Counted from the first letter of the stretch, positions 8,951 through 17,644 are shown. The stretch is 64,000 nucleotides of DNA from Curtobacterium aurantiacum (GCF_018598555.1 NZ_JAHEWN010000003.1:222286-286285); one strand, 5' to 3'. Numbers and translations: made by a program. Notes: a model not told the origin generated them from the letters alone.

Positions 8951-9478
8951 TCAGAGCAGCAGGCCGTAGACCGCCACGTCGACCCGCTCCGGTCCGAGCG
9001 GCAGGGCGCCGCGCAGGGTGCCCTCGTGCGCGAAGCCGAGCCGCTCGGCGAGCCCGCGGCTCCGGACGTTGTCGACGGCCGTCCGGATCTCCATGCGTGC
9101 CACGCCGCGCGCCCGGGCGACCCCGATCAGGACGGTGGCGGCCCGCCGGGCGACACCCCGGCCCTCCTGTCCGGCGTCCACCCAGTAGCCGAGCGATGCC
9201 TGTCCCAGGTACGGGTCGAACGTCAGCGAGGCCACCCCGACGATCCGGTCGTGGGCGCGGATGACGCAGGGCAGCGCGCGGTCCATCGCGAACTGGCCGA
9301 GCAGCCGCTCCGTGTGCAGGGCGATGGCCTCGCGGGTCTGGGGATCCCAGGCCCAGGGCTCCGCGGCCCGCAGACGATCGGTGTTGGCGTGCACCAGTGC
9401 GAGTACCTGGTCGACCGTCGTCAGGTCGCGCAGCGTCAGCGCGTAGCCGTCACCGAGGTCGCGTCCGAACGTCGTCAC
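8951..9478 (-). CDS. GNAT N-acetyltransferase (RimJ/RimL-like)
   Basis: A 175-residue acetyltransferase. After the N-terminal TLRDLTTVDQVLALV segment it shows VASLTFDPYLGQASLGYWVDAGQEGRGVARRAATVLI, the strand and Q/RxxGxG/A acetyl-CoA loop (here QEGRGVA), then RMEIRTAVDNVRSRGLAERLGFAHEGTLRGA, the classic RimL ending. It should acetylate an amine on a protein N-terminus or small molecule. I chose the GTG at 9478 rather than the longer frame to 9496, because a TAGTGT -10 (9486-9491) lies 7 bp before it and overlaps the longer N-terminus. Confidence 0.85.
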   Translation of the reverse strand: MTTFGRDLGDGYALTLRDLTTVDQVLALVHANTDRLRAAEPWAWDPQTREAIALHTERLLGQFAMDRALPCVIRAHDRIVGVASLTFDPYLGQASLGYWVDAGQEGRGVARRAATVLIGVARARGVARMEIRTAVDNVRSRGLAERLGFAHEGTLRGALPLGPERVDVAVYGLLL

Positions 9479-9505
9479 CGTCCAGACACTAGGCACCCCT
9501 GCCTG

Positions 9506-10783
9506 TCACTCGTACCGGAGCGCCTCGATCGGGTTCTGCCGTGCGGCTCGTCGTGCCGGCAGGGTGCCCGCCAGGAACGCGATGAACATCACGACGAGGA
9601 TGATCGTCGCGACCGATCCCGGCGCGAACTGCATGATCTGCAGCCCCGGCAGGTCCTTCAGCAGCGTGCCGGCCAGGACGTTCGAGATGCCCGTGCCGAG
9701 CAGGATCGCGGCCCCGGCCCCGATCGCGCTGCCGAGGAACCCGATGAACACCGCCTCGAGCGAGAACAGCGTGTAGACCTTGCCGCCGCCCATGCCCATC
9801 GCCTTCATCAGGCCGATCTCGCGGGTGCGCTCCTGCACGCTCATGAGCAGGGTGTTGATGATGCCGAAGCCGGCGGCGATGAGGGCGATCACCGCGAAGG
9901 CGTTCAGGACCCCCACGATGCCGCTGATGACCGTCTGGAACTGGCCGAGCTGGTCCTGGATGGTCTGGCCGAGGTACCCGTCGTCGGCCAGGGACTTCTT
10001 GACCGCGGTGACGGAGGCGTCGGAGTCGAGCGTCGCGGTGGCGCTTGCGTAGGACGTCGCGATCGAGTCGGGCTTGCCGATCTCCTGCGCGGCCTGCATG
10101 GCGTCGGTCAGTGCGGCGTTCGCCCCGGCTCCGCTGCCGAACAGCGACTCGTTCTGCACCCCGACGACCGTGGCGGTGAGCGTGTGCGCCTTGCCCTGGT
10201 AGTCGTCGACGGCGAAGGTGAGCTCCTTGCCCACGGCGGCGGAGGCGCTGCCGAGGCCCATGTTCTTCAGGTAGTCGGTCGGCAGCATCACCTGGTTGGT
10301 GTCGGTCTGGTCGTCGAGCTGCTTCCCGCTCGCCAGGTCGGCGTCGAGCTCCCCGGCGTTGGCCGTGAGCGAGACGACGTACTTGCCCTGGTCGCCGTAC
10401 TCGGCGTACTTCGGCGCGAGCGCGACCGCGGGGCGGAGGCTCGTGATGCCGTCGGTCTTCTCGATGGCGTCGATGTCCGACTGCGACAGGTACGCGAACG
10501 ACGCCGGCCCGCGGTCGACGCTCTGACCGGAGGCCTCGGGGTCGTACTCCGCCGGGCCGCTGTCGGTCGAGGTGCTGTCCACGGCCTTCGTGACGACGAG
10601 GGTGCCGTCGTCACCGATCGAGGAGACCTGGCTGTCGATGTAGTTGCTGACGCCCGTGCCGATGGCCGAGGTGAGCGTGATCGTGAACGCGCCGATGAAG
10701 ATCGCGATGACCGTCAGGGTGGTGCGCAGCTTCGAGCGGAAGGTGTTGGCGACCGCGGTGCGCAGGAGGTCGAGGACGTTCAT
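9506..10783 (-). CDS. MacB/FtsX-type ABC transporter permease
   Basis: A 425-residue permease with one N-terminal transmembrane helix (residues about 20-42), a large extracellular MacB-like periplasmic core domain (about 45-290) and a C-terminal FtsX block of three helices containing LLMSVQERTREIGLMKAMGMGG and ending NPIEALRYE, the canonical MacB/YknZ ending. It forms the membrane part of a mechanotransmission-type exporter or lipoprotein/peptide extruder. Its ATG overlaps the ATPase stop by 4 bp, so both subunits are translated together. The substrate is unknown. Confidence 0.9.
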   Translation of the reverse strand: MNVLDLLRTAVANTFRSKLRTTLTVIAIFIGAFTITLTSAIGTGVSNYIDSQVSSIGDDGTLVVTKAVDSTSTDSGPAEYDPEASGQSVDRGPASFAYLSQSDIDAIEKTDGITSLRPAVALAPKYAEYGDQGKYVVSLTANAGELDADLASGKQLDDQTDTNQVMLPTDYLKNMGLGSASAAVGKELTFAVDDYQGKAHTLTATVVGVQNESLFGSGAGANAALTDAMQAAQEIGKPDSIATSYASATATLDSDASVTAVKKSLADDGYLGQTIQDQLGQFQTVISGIVGVLNAFAVIALIAAGFGIINTLLMSVQERTREIGLMKAMGMGGGKVYTLFSLEAVFIGFLGSAIGAGAAILLGTGISNVLAGTLLKDLPGLQIMQFAPGSVATIILVVMFIAFLAGTLPARRAARQNPIEALRYE

Positions 10784-11508
10784 GCGGAGTGCCTTCCGTG
10801 GGTGGCCGGCGCGTCGACCGCGTCGTCCGAGCCGCCGACGATCAGGCCGTCGCGGACGTTCACGCTGCGGTCGCAACGTGCGGCGAGCTCTTCGTCGTGC
10901 GTGACCACGACGAGCGTGATCCCCCGCTCGCGCTGCAGCCCGAACAGCATGTCCTCGACCACCTGCCCGGTGTTCGTGTCGAGGTTGCCGGTCGGCTCGT
11001 CGGCGAAGATCACGCTCGGCTCGCCGACCAGTGCCCGGGCGATGACCACGCGCTGCTTCTGCCCACCGGACAGGTCGTTCGCGTCGTTCTTCGCCTTGTC
11101 GGCCAGGCCGAGGGCGTCGAGCGCCGCCATGCCCCGGCGCTTCCGCTCGGCGCCGGAGACGCCGGCGATCTTGAGCGGGAGCACGACGTTGTCGAGCACC
11201 GAGGTCTTCGGCGTCAGGAAGAACTGCTGGAACACGAACCCGAAGGTGCTGTTGCGCGTGCGGTTCACCTGTCGCGCGCCCAGCGTCGCCGCGTCGGTGC
11301 CGTCGAGCAGCACCTGCCCGGCCGACGGCTTGTCCAGCAGCGCCAGCAGGTGCATGAGCGTCGACTTGCCGGAGCCGGACTTGCCGACGATGGCCAGGCT
11401 CTCGCCCTGGTGCACCGCCAGCGACACCCCCTTGAGGGCGTCGAACCGCGTTGCGCCGCGGCCGTAGGTCCTGGCGAGGTCACGGGCCTCGAGCACGGGA
11501 GTGGTCAT
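10780..11508 (-). CDS. MacB-type ABC transporter ATP-binding protein
   Basis: A 242-residue ATPase of the MacB/LolD class. Walker A is GKSGSGKST at 42-50, the Q-loop lies in FVFQQFFLTP, the signature is LSGGQKQRVVIARAL near 146-160, Walker B is VIFADEPTGNLD and the switch His is in VVVTHDEE. It powers the permease that follows. The ATG at 11508 is supported by TACGGT (11515-11520) exactly 6 bp upstream. A TetR regulator gene begins 80 bp away on the other strand with the same promoter layout, suggesting it controls this exporter. Confidence 0.92.
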   Translation of the reverse strand: MTTPVLEARDLARTYGRGATRFDALKGVSLAVHQGESLAIVGKSGSGKSTLMHLLALLDKPSAGQVLLDGTDAATLGARQVNRTRNSTFGFVFQQFFLTPKTSVLDNVVLPLKIAGVSGAERKRRGMAALDALGLADKAKNDANDLSGGQKQRVVIARALVGEPSVIFADEPTGNLDTNTGQVVEDMLFGLQRERGITLVVVTHDEELAARCDRSVNVRDGLIVGGSDDAVDAPATHGRHSA

Positions 11509-11588
11509 GGGTTCACCGTAGTGTCCGGTGCACGACTGCAAGTTTGCGTTTGCCGTAGATCATGTGACGTTCCGGTTACAGTCGGGCC

Positions 11589-12218
11589 ATGCCCGACTCC
11601 GCGACGCCGTCAGAACTCGGTCTCCGTGACCGCAAGCGCATCGAGACCCGCAACCGCATCGCCGAGGCGGCTCGGTCCCTGGCCCTCGAGCAGGGCGTCG
11701 ACGGCACCACGATCGAGCAGATCGCCGCGCGGGCCGACGTCTCCCCGCGGACGTTCTTCAACTACTTCGAGAGCAAGGAGGACGCGGTCCTCGGGCACAC
11801 CGAGCTCGACCTCGATCCCGCCACCCTCGAGGCGCACCTGGCAGCCGTCGCGGGCGAACCGGCGGCGCAGGCCGTGGTCGACCTGGCGTTCCTGGTGTTC
11901 GGGTCGTCGTTCGGTGACGAGCACGAGCGACTCGAGCGCAAGGAGGTCATCGTGCGGTTCCCCCAGCTGATGCGGCGGCAGGTGGCGCGGATGACCACGG
12001 TCGCCGAGGCGATGACCGGCGCGGTGCGCACCATCCTCGAGCGCGACCCGGCCTGGGGCCCCGAGGCCGCGACCCCGCAGGCGGCGGAGATGCTGCTCGG
12101 TATGTGCATGACGGGGCTGCGGAGCTCGGCCCGGCACGAGGGGTCCGACCCGGAGCAGGTGCGGGCCGCGGTGGTCGCGTCGATCCGCGACACGGCAGCG
12201 CGCATCGCCGCGGCCTGA
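11589..12218 (+). CDS. TetR-family transcriptional regulator
   Basis: A 209-residue TetR protein. The helix-turn-helix spans about 20-65 (RIAEAARSLALEQGVDGTTIEQIAARADVSPRTFFNYFESKEDAV), followed by an all-helical ligand domain with the longer C-terminus of the acyl/multidrug-responsive branch. The ATG at 11589 has TACAGT (11577-11582) exactly 6 bp before it. It is divergent from the MacB-type exporter and is the probable local repressor of it. The 80 bp between the two genes holds both promoters. Confidence 0.88.
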   Translation: MPDSATPSELGLRDRKRIETRNRIAEAARSLALEQGVDGTTIEQIAARADVSPRTFFNYFESKEDAVLGHTELDLDPATLEAHLAAVAGEPAAQAVVDLAFLVFGSSFGDEHERLERKEVIVRFPQLMRRQVARMTTVAEAMTGAVRTILERDPAWGPEAATPQAAEMLLGMCMTGLRSSARHEGSDPEQVRAAVVASIRDTAARIAAA

Positions 12219-12232
12219 GACGCGACCACGAA

Positions 12233-12337
12233 CGGACGGGAGGTGGGCCCCACCAGCCAGTACCGGCACACCGCGCCAGCGGGGTGACGGCCGTGCCTGG
12301 AGGGACGGTGCCGGCTGGCACCGCGCCTCCCGTCCGT
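12233..12337. repeat. Composite palindromic element, copy 1 (about 105 bp)
   Basis: Outer arms ACGGACGG and CCGTCCGT enclose nested palindromes (TGGGCCCCA, GGTGCCGGCTGGCACC). The element is about 95 percent identical to the one at 24047-24153, with five differences counted by eye over about 97 bp. It lies between convergent genes (the TetR gene and the betaine-binding protein) and probably acts as a bidirectional terminator, but it is twice the size of the other family A palindromes. Confidence 0.75.
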
Positions 12338-12358
12338 CGGTGGGTGCGTCGAGAACGG

Positions 12359-13384
12359 TCAGGGCTTCGTGATGAAGCCCTCCTTCACCATCCAGTCGAA
12401 GGCGACGTCGGCCGGCTCACGCCCCTCGACGTCGACCTGGCGGTTCAGCTCCTGCAGCACGGCGTCGGTGAGCTTCGGCGAGATCTGGTCGTAGATCCCC
12501 TCGAGCTGCGGGTACTCCTTGAGCGTCTCCGAGTCGATGACCGGAGCGACGTTGTACGCCGGGAAGAAGCCCTGGTCGTCGTCGAGCACCGTCAGCCCGA
12601 GCGACTTGATGCGGCCGTCGGTCGTGAAGACCTCGCCGAAGTTGCACTTGCCGCGATCGGTGGCCGTGTAGACCGTGCCGGTGTCGAGGATGCTGACGTT
12701 GCGGCTCGGCACCCCGTTCGCGCCCGATCCACCGAGCTCCAAGCCGTACTTCTTGAGCATCGGCTTGAAGCCGTCGGCACGCGAGTTGAACTCCGACTCG
12801 ACACAGAACGTGCGCTGGTCGACCGGCAGCTTCGTGATGTCGGAGAGCGTCTTGACGTCCCCGAGCTCCTTGACCGCTTCGTCGCGGACCGCGAACGCGT
12901 AGGTGTTGTTCATCGGCGCCGGATTGAGCCAGGTCAGCCCGTTGCCGGCGTCCTCCTTCTTCACCGCCGTCCACTGCTCGGTCTTGTCCGGGATCCCCTC
13001 CGCGTGGCCCATGAAGGTCAGCCAGGCGGTGCCGGTGTACTCGTACGTGAAGTCGGCCGCGTGTGAGGTCATGAGCTCACGGACCGCGACGCTGCCGGGC
13101 ACGTTCGTCTCGTCGGTGACGTCGAACCCGGCGGCCTTGGCGGCGAGCACGGCGATCTTGCCGAGCACGAGCTGCTCAGTGAAGTTCTTCGACGTCACGG
13201 TGATGTGTGCGTCGGCCGGCAGGTCGTCGATGCGCTGGATGGAGCCGGCACCGGCCTCCGGCACGAACGAGGTGGCGGGCTGCAGGCCGCAGCCGGTCAG
13301 GACGAGGGCGGTGGCACCGGCGACGAACGCGGCGGCTCCGACCCGGGTGCGGGTGCGGCGGGTGCTGCGGGTGCGGCGGGTCAT
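12359..13384 (-). CDS. Glycine betaine/osmoprotectant ABC transporter substrate-binding lipoprotein
   Basis: A 341-residue ProX/OpuCC/OsmF-type binding protein. A basic N-terminus rich in Arg-Thr repeats leads into a lipoprotein signal ending LVLTGC, so it should be lipid-anchored outside the membrane. The mature part begins ITVTSKNFTEQLVLGKIAVLAAKAAGF, the hallmark of the family, and continues TYEYTGTAWLTFMGH, typical of quaternary-amine binders. The ATG overlaps the second permease stop by 4 bp. It is the last gene of the four-gene importer. The native ligand could be betaine, choline, carnitine or a relative. Confidence 0.9.
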   Translation of the reverse strand: MTRRTRSTRRTRTRVGAAAFVAGATALVLTGCGLQPATSFVPEAGAGSIQRIDDLPADAHITVTSKNFTEQLVLGKIAVLAAKAAGFDVTDETNVPGSVAVRELMTSHAADFTYEYTGTAWLTFMGHAEGIPDKTEQWTAVKKEDAGNGLTWLNPAPMNNTYAFAVRDEAVKELGDVKTLSDITKLPVDQRTFCVESEFNSRADGFKPMLKKYGLELGGSGANGVPSRNVSILDTGTVYTATDRGKCNFGEVFTTDGRIKSLGLTVLDDDQGFFPAYNVAPVIDSETLKEYPQLEGIYDQISPKLTDAVLQELNRQVDVEGREPADVAFDWMVKEGFITKP

Positions 13385-14145
13385 CGGAGTCCCTTCGGTC
13401 GTGCGACCGTCTCGACCACGCGGCCGAGCCAGTCGATGGAGAGGGCGAGCAGGGCCACCAGGAGCGCCCCGGCGATGAGCACCTTCGGCAGGAACAGCGT
13501 CACGCCCGTGGTGATGAGCAGGCCGAGGCCACCCGCACCGACGAAGGTGGCGAGGCTCGCCGTGCCGACGAGCAGCACCAGTGCGGTCCGGATGCCCGAG
13601 AGCATCACGGGCACCGCGAGCGGCAGTTCGACGCGCATCAGCACGCTGAAGGCGCTCATGCCCATGCCCCGACCGGCCTCGACCAGCCGCGCGTCGACGC
13701 TCTGCACGCCGATCATGGTGTTCCGGAGGACCGGCAGGATCGCGTAGAGCACGAGCGCGATGACGGCCGACGAGCTGTTCAGGCCGAGCCAGGCGGCGAG
13801 CAGCACGATGAGGCCGACGGCCGGGGCCGCCTGCCCGAAGTTCGCGACGGCGAGGACGTACGGGCTCGCCCGGCGCAGCGGCCCGCGGGTGAGGACGACA
13901 CCGAGCGGGATGCCGATCAGGAGCACCAGGACCGTCGACTGGAGCGTCAGCACGAGGTGCTGGCCGGTCAGGGCGAGGATGTCCGCCGGGTTGAGCGTCG
14001 TGCGCTCCGTCGGGGTCAGGTCCGCCGTCGCGAGCCACACCGCGAAGCCGCCCAGGACGACCAGGATCGCGATCGGCTGGAACAGCAGGCCCTTCCACGA
14101 GGTGCTCGCGCCGGTGGCGGGGCCGGCGACGGCGACTGCGCTCAC
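13381..14145 (-). CDS. Osmoprotectant ABC transporter permease (second subunit)
   Basis: A 254-residue inner-membrane permease of the OpuCB/OpuCD (ProW) type with about six helices. The EAA loop that docks the ATPase is visible as EAGRGMGMSAFSVLMRVELPLAVPVMLSG. It overlaps the ATPase gene by 4 bp upstream and the binding-protein gene by 4 bp downstream. With the paralogous permease at 15400-16047 it should make the heterodimeric channel. Confidence 0.9.
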   Translation of the reverse strand: MSAVAVAGPATGASTSWKGLLFQPIAILVVLGGFAVWLATADLTPTERTTLNPADILALTGQHLVLTLQSTVLVLLIGIPLGVVLTRGPLRRASPYVLAVANFGQAAPAVGLIVLLAAWLGLNSSSAVIALVLYAILPVLRNTMIGVQSVDARLVEAGRGMGMSAFSVLMRVELPLAVPVMLSGIRTALVLLVGTASLATFVGAGGLGLLITTGVTLFLPKVLIAGALLVALLALSIDWLGRVVETVARPKGLR

Positions 14146-15413
14146 AGGTCTTCTCCGGTTGGCATCGCCGACACCGGCGACGACGGCATGGTCTCGATCG
14201 GGTTCGTGTTCGTGCCGACCGGCGTGTAGGCCTGGTCACCGGCGGCGGTCGCGCGGGAGCGGGTGATCGCCTCCATCACGGTCTCGACGGTGATGACCCC
14301 GCGGAAGGCGTCACGACGACCGGTGACCAGTGCGGCGCCGGCGCTCGAGACGAGCATGGTGTCGAGCGCGTCGTTGAGGGTCGCGGCCTCGCCCACGACG
14401 GGCAGGCCGGGCTCGACGCCGTCGGGGATGCGGTCGAGGCGCTCGAGCTGGCGGCGCGAGGGCCACCCGATCGGACGCTGGCGGTGGTCGACGACGACGG
14501 CGTGCTGGTGCCCGCCGGCCTCGTTCATCCGCTGCAGCACGGCCTTGACCTCTTCGCCCGGGGAGCAGGTCACAGCGGACTCGACCTCGACGTCGCGCAC
14601 GCGGTTCAGCGTGAGCTGCTTCAGGCCGGCGCCGGAACCGATGAAGTTCTCGACGAACTCGTTCGCCGGCTCGGCCAGGATCCGCTCGGGGGTGTCGTAC
14701 TGCACGATGTGTGCGCCCTCGGTGAAGATGACGATCCAGTCGCCGAGCTTCACGGCCTCGTCGAAGTCGTGCGTGACGATGACGATCGTCTTGTGCAGCT
14801 CCTCCTGGATGCGCAGGAGCTCGTCCTGCAGGCGCTGGCGGGTGATCGGGTCGACGGCGCCGAACGGCTCGTCCATGAGCAGGACGGGCGGGTCCGCCGC
14901 AAGCGCACGGGCCACGCCGACGCGCTGCTGCTGCCCACCGGAGAGTTCGCGGGGGAACCGGTCGCGGTAGGTGTCGGGGTCGAGCGAGACCAGGTCGAGC
15001 AGCTCGTCGACGCGCGCCGCGATCTTCTCCTTCGACCAGCCGAGCATCTTCGGCACGATCGCGATGTTCGCCGCGACCGTCATGTGCGGGAAGAGACCGC
15101 CGGCCTGGATCACGTAGCCCATGCGGCGGCGGAGCTCGTCGCCGTCGATGCCCGTGACGTCGTCGTCGCCGACGACGATCCGGCCCTGCGTGGGCTCGAT
15201 CAGGCGGTTGATCATCTTGAGGGTCGTCGTCTTGCCGCAACCGGATGGGCCGACGAGCATGACGATCTTGCCGGCCGGGATCTCGAGCGTGATGCCGTCG
15301 ACGGCGGGCTTCGACTGCCCGGGGTACCGCTTCGTGACCTCGTCGAGCAGGATGCTGCGTCCGGTGACGTCCCCGTCGGGCGCGGTGGTGGTGGCGGAGT
15401 CAGTGCTGGACAC
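14142..15413 (-). CDS. Osmoprotectant ABC transporter ATP-binding protein with CBS domains
   Basis: A 423-residue ATPase of the OpuCA/ProV type. Walker A is GPSGCGKTT at 55-63, the signature is [15 protein letters not shown], and Walker B is VLLMDEPFGAVDP. Residues about 275-395 form a C-terminal CBS-domain pair (EEVKAVLQRMNEAGGHQHAVVVD and TLNDALDTMLVSSAGAALVTGRRDAFRGVITVETVMEAI). In OpuA-type systems the CBS module senses ionic strength or c-di-AMP; whether it does here is inference. It overlaps the first permease by 14 bp and the second by 4 bp. Confidence 0.92.
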   Translation of the reverse strand: MSSTDSATTTAPDGDVTGRSILLDEVTKRYPGQSKPAVDGITLEIPAGKIVMLVGPSGCGKTTTLKMINRLIEPTQGRIVVGDDDVTGIDGDELRRRMGYVIQAGGLFPHMTVAANIAIVPKMLGWSKEKIAARVDELLDLVSLDPDTYRDRFPRELSGGQQQRVGVARALAADPPVLLMDEPFGAVDPITRQRLQDELLRIQEELHKTIVIVTHDFDEAVKLGDWIVIFTEGAHIVQYDTPERILAEPANEFVENFIGSGAGLKQLTLNRVRDVEVESAVTCSPGEEVKAVLQRMNEAGGHQHAVVVDHRQRPIGWPSRRQLERLDRIPDGVEPGLPVVGEAATLNDALDTMLVSSAGAALVTGRRDAFRGVITVETVMEAITRSRATAAGDQAYTPVGTNTNPIETMPSSPVSAMPTGEDL

Positions 15414-16047
15414 GGATACCTCTCGAGATGGTCAGGCGGCCGAGGCCGAGGAGGAGCAGGTCGAGGACGAGGGCGAGCAGGACGACGCCGACCACCCCGA
15501 CCACGACGGAGGACAGCGCGTTGGCGCCGCCGAGGCGGGAGAGCCCGGAGAAGATGAAGCCGCCGAGTCCCGGGCCGAGCGCGTAGGCGGCGATGGCGGC
15601 GATGCCCATCACCATCTGCGCGGACACACGGACGCCGCTGAGGATGATCGGCCACGCCATCGGCAGTTCGACCTGCAGCAGGGTGCGGAACCGGCCCATG
15701 CCGATGCCGCGCGCCGACTCGACGACGGCAGGCGGGATCTCGGCGAGGCCGACGACCGCGTTGCGCAGGATCGGCAGCGCGGCGAAGAAGACGACCGTCA
15801 CGACCGACGGCAGGACGCCGAAGCCGAGCGGGACGATGAGCAGGCCGATGACCGCGAAGGACGGCAGGGTGAGGCCGATGGCGGACACCCCGTTCGCGAC
15901 CGAGGTCAGGCGGGGGCTGCGGTAGACGAGTGTGGCGAGCACCACGGCGATGACCGTGGCGAGGACGACGCACTGGACGACCAGTGAGAAGTGCTGCCAC
16001 GATGCGAACCAGATCTGGTTCCATCGCTCCACGACGTACTGGAACAC
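15400..16047 (-). CDS. Osmoprotectant ABC transporter permease (first subunit)
   Basis: A 215-residue ProW/OpuCB-like permease with about five to six helices and the EAA loop VESARGIGMGRFRTLLQVELPMAWPIILSG. The GTG start at 16047 is preferred over an upstream in-frame ATG because it has a good ribosome site (GGAAGGGGAG, about 6 bp upstream) and begins at the family's usual VFQYVVERW. First gene of the importer operon: permease, ATPase, permease, binding protein, all overlapping. Confidence 0.88.
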   Translation of the reverse strand: MFQYVVERWNQIWFASWQHFSLVVQCVVLATVIAVVLATLVYRSPRLTSVANGVSAIGLTLPSFAVIGLLIVPLGFGVLPSVVTVVFFAALPILRNAVVGLAEIPPAVVESARGIGMGRFRTLLQVELPMAWPIILSGVRVSAQMVMGIAAIAAYALGPGLGGFIFSGLSRLGGANALSSVVVGVVGVVLLALVLDLLLLGLGRLTISRGIRVQH

Positions 16048-16130
16048 GGGTGGGCGCTCCCCTTCCGGTCGGCTGAACTGCCCACAGATCGGGGCACGAG
16101 CTCGGCCAAAGCTATGCAACAGCTGGACCG

Positions 16131-16140
16131 GTTGTACAAC
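16131..16140. promoter_or_regulatory. Palindrome GTTGTACAAC upstream of the importer operon
   Basis: A perfect 10 bp palindrome 84 bp before the first importer gene, in the 208 bp leader between that gene and the DinB gene. Palindromes with a TTGTACAA core are often bound by GntR-type or similar dimeric regulators. No such regulator is adjacent, and the assignment as an operator is a guess. The rest of this gap shows no gene. Confidence 0.3.
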
Positions 16141-16255
16141 GCAACCCCGCCTGTACGACGGTTTCCCTTGCGGTTGCGAGGAGGATAACCCCAGGTCAGG
16201 AGTGGTTCACCGTGCCGAGCCTGGGAGAACGGTAACGATCGGTCTGCCTGCTCGG

Positions 16256-16978
16256 CTATGCGTCGAGGTCGCGCAACCCGGATCGCTCCGCGATGTCGAC
16301 GAGCTGCTCACGCCACCGGACCCATTCCTCCGGGGACTTGTCGGCCAGGTTGCCGTCGCCGTCGCCGGCCAGGCCGTCGAGCATCTCGCGCACGATGTCG
16401 GCGTGGCCCGCGTGCCGGGCGGTCTCGTAGGCCATGTGCACCAGGATGCGGTGCAGCGTGACGTCCCGGTGCTCCTCCGGCCACCACGGCACGATCCCGG
16501 TGGCGGTGAGGTCGAGCGCCTCGATCGTGGCGTCGGCGTGGGCGGCACTCCGGTGGTGGAAGGCCACGATGTCGGCCATGGTCTCGTCGAGCGAGGCGTA
16601 CATGTCCTCGCCGTCCTCCGACTCGAGCCAGGCGGGCTGGTCCGGCAACGGCCGCCCGAACACCTCGCCGAAGTAGCCGGCCTGGACCCCGGCGACGTGC
16701 TTCACCAGCCCGAGGACGTTCGTCCCCGTCGGCGTCACCGGCCAGCGGGCCTGCCGCTCCGCGAGCCCGTCGAGCTTGGCCAGCAGGGCCGCACGGTGCT
16801 TCTGCAGGTACCGGTGCAGCGTCCGCTTCACCGCGGCGTCGGCGGCAGCGGCGTCCGCGGCCGTCGCGCCGTCCGGGTGCCGCGCGGACCCTTCGTCCGA
16901 CAGCAGCGCGCTGCCGCTCGCCGCCAGGGTGCCGGTGCTCGCGGGGTGCACGTGGGGAACCGCTTCGACGTCGCTCAT
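16256..16978 (-). CDS. DinB/DUF664-family protein (mycothiol-transferase-like)
   Basis: A 240-residue protein. Residues from about 48 on form the four-helix DinB-like fold of DUF664: LHRYLQKHRAALLAKLDGLAERQARWPVTPTGTNVLGLVKHVAGVQAGYFGEVFG. A His is placed as the first metal ligand and HMAYETARHAGHADIVREMLDG carries the last two. Members use a divalent metal and, in actinobacteria, often mycothiol to detoxify electrophiles. The first 45 residues are an unusual Ala/Ser-rich extension. It overlaps the DUF6197-like gene by 4 bp (ATGA). Confidence 0.85.
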   Translation of the reverse strand: MSDVEAVPHVHPASTGTLAASGSALLSDEGSARHPDGATAADAAAADAAVKRTLHRYLQKHRAALLAKLDGLAERQARWPVTPTGTNVLGLVKHVAGVQAGYFGEVFGRPLPDQPAWLESEDGEDMYASLDETMADIVAFHHRSAAHADATIEALDLTATGIVPWWPEEHRDVTLHRILVHMAYETARHAGHADIVREMLDGLAGDGDGNLADKSPEEWVRWREQLVDIAERSGLRDLDA

Positions 16979-17586
16979 GTCCCCGATCGTGCCACCCGGA
17001 GCTCCTGCAGGCGCGTGGACTCCTGCACCGCGACCCGTTCGGCCGTGAGCAGGAGCCCGGCGACCTCGGCCCCGGTGCGGGCCGGGGCGTCGTTCCAGCT
17101 CGTCAGGTCGCGCACCCGCCCCATCCGGATGTCCGGGGCGGGACACCACAGCACGGGCTCGTCCTCGTCGCGGGCGAGCGCGTGCCAGACGACGTCGAGC
17201 GAGTGCTGCACCCGCGGCGCGTGCACCGCGTGCGGACCGCCGGCGGCGGACACGACGGCGCCGACCAGGCAGGCGCCGACGAGCGGCCGTCCCTGCACGT
17301 CCATCGCAGCGGCACTCGAGGCCTTCCGCTCCCGGCCGTGCTCGTCGAGGTAGGCGAACCAGGCGTGCTGGATCCAACCGCGTTCGACGACGGCGCGGGC
17401 GTCGGAGAGCAGGTGGACGAGTTCGGCGAGTTCCCGGACCTGGTCGTCGACCCGACGCGCGCGTGCGGCGGCGCGACGGTCCGCGAGCCGGTCGAGGAGA
17501 CCGCGGAGTCCCCGTCGTTCGGGCCGGACGTGGACGGGGGAGGCGTCGGTGGCGACGTCGTGCTGGACGCGGAGCTCGAGGGTCAT
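16975..17586 (-). CDS. DUF6197-like protein of unknown function
   Basis: A 203-residue soluble protein. The core from about 60 on looks like DUF6197: SDARAVVERGWIQHAWFAYLDEHG, then CLVGAVVSAAGG, a helix pair, and SWNDAPARTGAEVAGLLLTAE near the C-terminus, which is the family's most recognisable block. The first 45 residues are Arg-rich. The ATG has a GGAGG ribosome site. It ends on the ATG of the DinB-like gene, so the two are coupled, but no function is known for this domain. Confidence 0.65.
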   Translation of the reverse strand: MTLELRVQHDVATDASPVHVRPERRGLRGLLDRLADRRAAARARRVDDQVRELAELVHLLSDARAVVERGWIQHAWFAYLDEHGRERKASSAAAMDVQGRPLVGACLVGAVVSAAGGPHAVHAPRVQHSLDVVWHALARDEDEPVLWCPAPDIRMGRVRDLTSWNDAPARTGAEVAGLLLTAERVAVQESTRLQELRVARSGT

Positions 17587-17644
17587 GGCGGCCCCTCCGA
17601 TCGGCTGTGCACGGATGGTGCGGTCACGATAGCCCCGCCGGGAC

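Noticed and set aside
8168..11467. 1099-residue plus-strand frame
   Set aside because: Longest shadow in the window, opposite the hypothetical, GNAT and ABC transporter genes; length alone is not evidence at this GC content.
11947..12321. Minus-strand frame starting MPAGTVPPGT over the composite element, with a similar frame at 23889-24137
   Set aside because: The shared peptide start comes from the DNA repeat itself; the remainder is the reverse of the TetR gene in one case and of the DUF3817 gene in the other, so it is not a conserved protein.
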